Of a stretch of DNA of 22,018 nucleotides, positions 21,957-22,018 are shown piece by piece (position 1 is the stretch's first letter; the number at the start of each line of letters is the position of its first letter). A program made the translations under genes and the position numbers. This DNA is from Vulcanimicrobiia bacterium. GTDB lineage: Bacteria; Eremiobacterota; Eremiobacteria; Baltobacterales; Baltobacteraceae. The stretch spans positions 1 to 22,018 of the forward strand of contig JAMXLG010000248.1 in NCBI GenBank assembly GCA_024281135.1, in the 5' to 3' direction. The notes beneath the pieces were generated by a model. That model was not told where the DNA came from and searched no databases. It was given only the letters and a program-made list of their open reading frames with translations.

Positions 21957-22018
21957 GAGATCATCGCAACGTGGCTCGAAGACAGTTCAATGGTTTTTGC
22001 GCCCATGCGCTTTGCGAA
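21893..22018 (-). CDS. Alpha/beta hydrolase, C-terminal 41 residues only
   Basis: The minus strand is open from the right edge to TGA at 21895-21893 and reads FAKRMGAKTIELSSSH then VAMISHPDDVCSLIEAA. This is the typical C-terminus of small alpha/beta hydrolases that act on esters or amides: the catalytic histidine is in SSHVAMISHP, followed by the last helix. The nucleophile and acid lie outside the window. It converges on the DUF4127 gene with a 64-base coding overlap. Another hydrolase here extends the hydrolase cluster, though on the opposite strand. Confidence 0.78.
   Translation of the reverse strand, partial: FAKRMGAKTIELSSSHVAMISHPDDVCSLIEAAASAVPVAT

Noticed and set aside
1..22018. 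CRISPR arrays, tRNA or rRNA genes, insertion sequences, attachment sites
   Set aside because: No regularly spaced repeats, clover-leaf sequences, terminal inverted repeats or transposase motifs were seen in either strand.

Overview
The window (about 58-60% GC by eye) is a gene-dense bacterial chromosomal segment. Almost every base is coding. Neighbouring genes repeatedly overlap by four bases (ATGA or GTGA), and two convergent gene pairs overlap in coding sequence. There is no tRNA, rRNA, CRISPR array, transposase or phage gene. An actinobacterial-type Rieske/cytochrome b pair, a caa3-type CtaG, promoter signals that suggest leaderless mRNAs, and large XRE-HTH/NB-ARC/TPR regulators point to a Terrabacteria-like lineage such as Candidatus Eremiobacterota, Chloroflexota or relatives. 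This placement is inference, not proof.

Region 1 (1-4771) is aerobic respiration. On the minus strand lie ctaC and the first 214 codons of ctaD (cytochrome c oxidase subunits II and I). Divergently lie ctaE, a three-TM Rieske protein, cytochrome b and CtaG, each overlapping the next by four bases. The order ctaE-qcrA-qcrB is actinobacterial, but the diheme cytochrome c gene (qcrC) usually found between ctaE and qcrA is absent. Region 2 (4793-5851) is a c-di-GMP phosphodiesterase (EAL) with an unrecognised N-terminal region.

Region 3 (5877-16252) is rich in regulators. It holds three large HTH-STAND ATPases: a tandem duplicate pair, preceded by a small CPXCG zinc-ribbon gene, and a more distant third copy. 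Between them are a divergent DprA/SMF-like protein, an ECF sigma factor with a fused SnoaL-like domain plus an ATGA-coupled stand-alone SnoaL-like protein, a short XRE regulator, and a 44-residue ORF. The sigma/XRE intergenic region carries a perfect 12-bp palindrome and a perfect tandem 12-mer.

Region 4 (16391-22018) is a probable operon: a secreted alpha/beta hydrolase, a DUF302 protein, two tandem EHN-type epoxide hydrolases (one exported, one cytosolic) and a DUF4127 protein. The C-terminus of another alpha/beta hydrolase enters from the right on the opposite strand. The enzymes suggest hydrolysis or detoxification of epoxide or ester-type compounds; the substrate cannot be read from the sequence.

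No stretch longer than about 170 bases lacks a gene. The best leads for something undescribed are the tandem HTH-STAND pair with its zinc-ribbon partner, which shares a symmetric promoter with the DprA-like gene, the repeat-rich sigma/XRE control region, and the qcrC-less respiratory operon.
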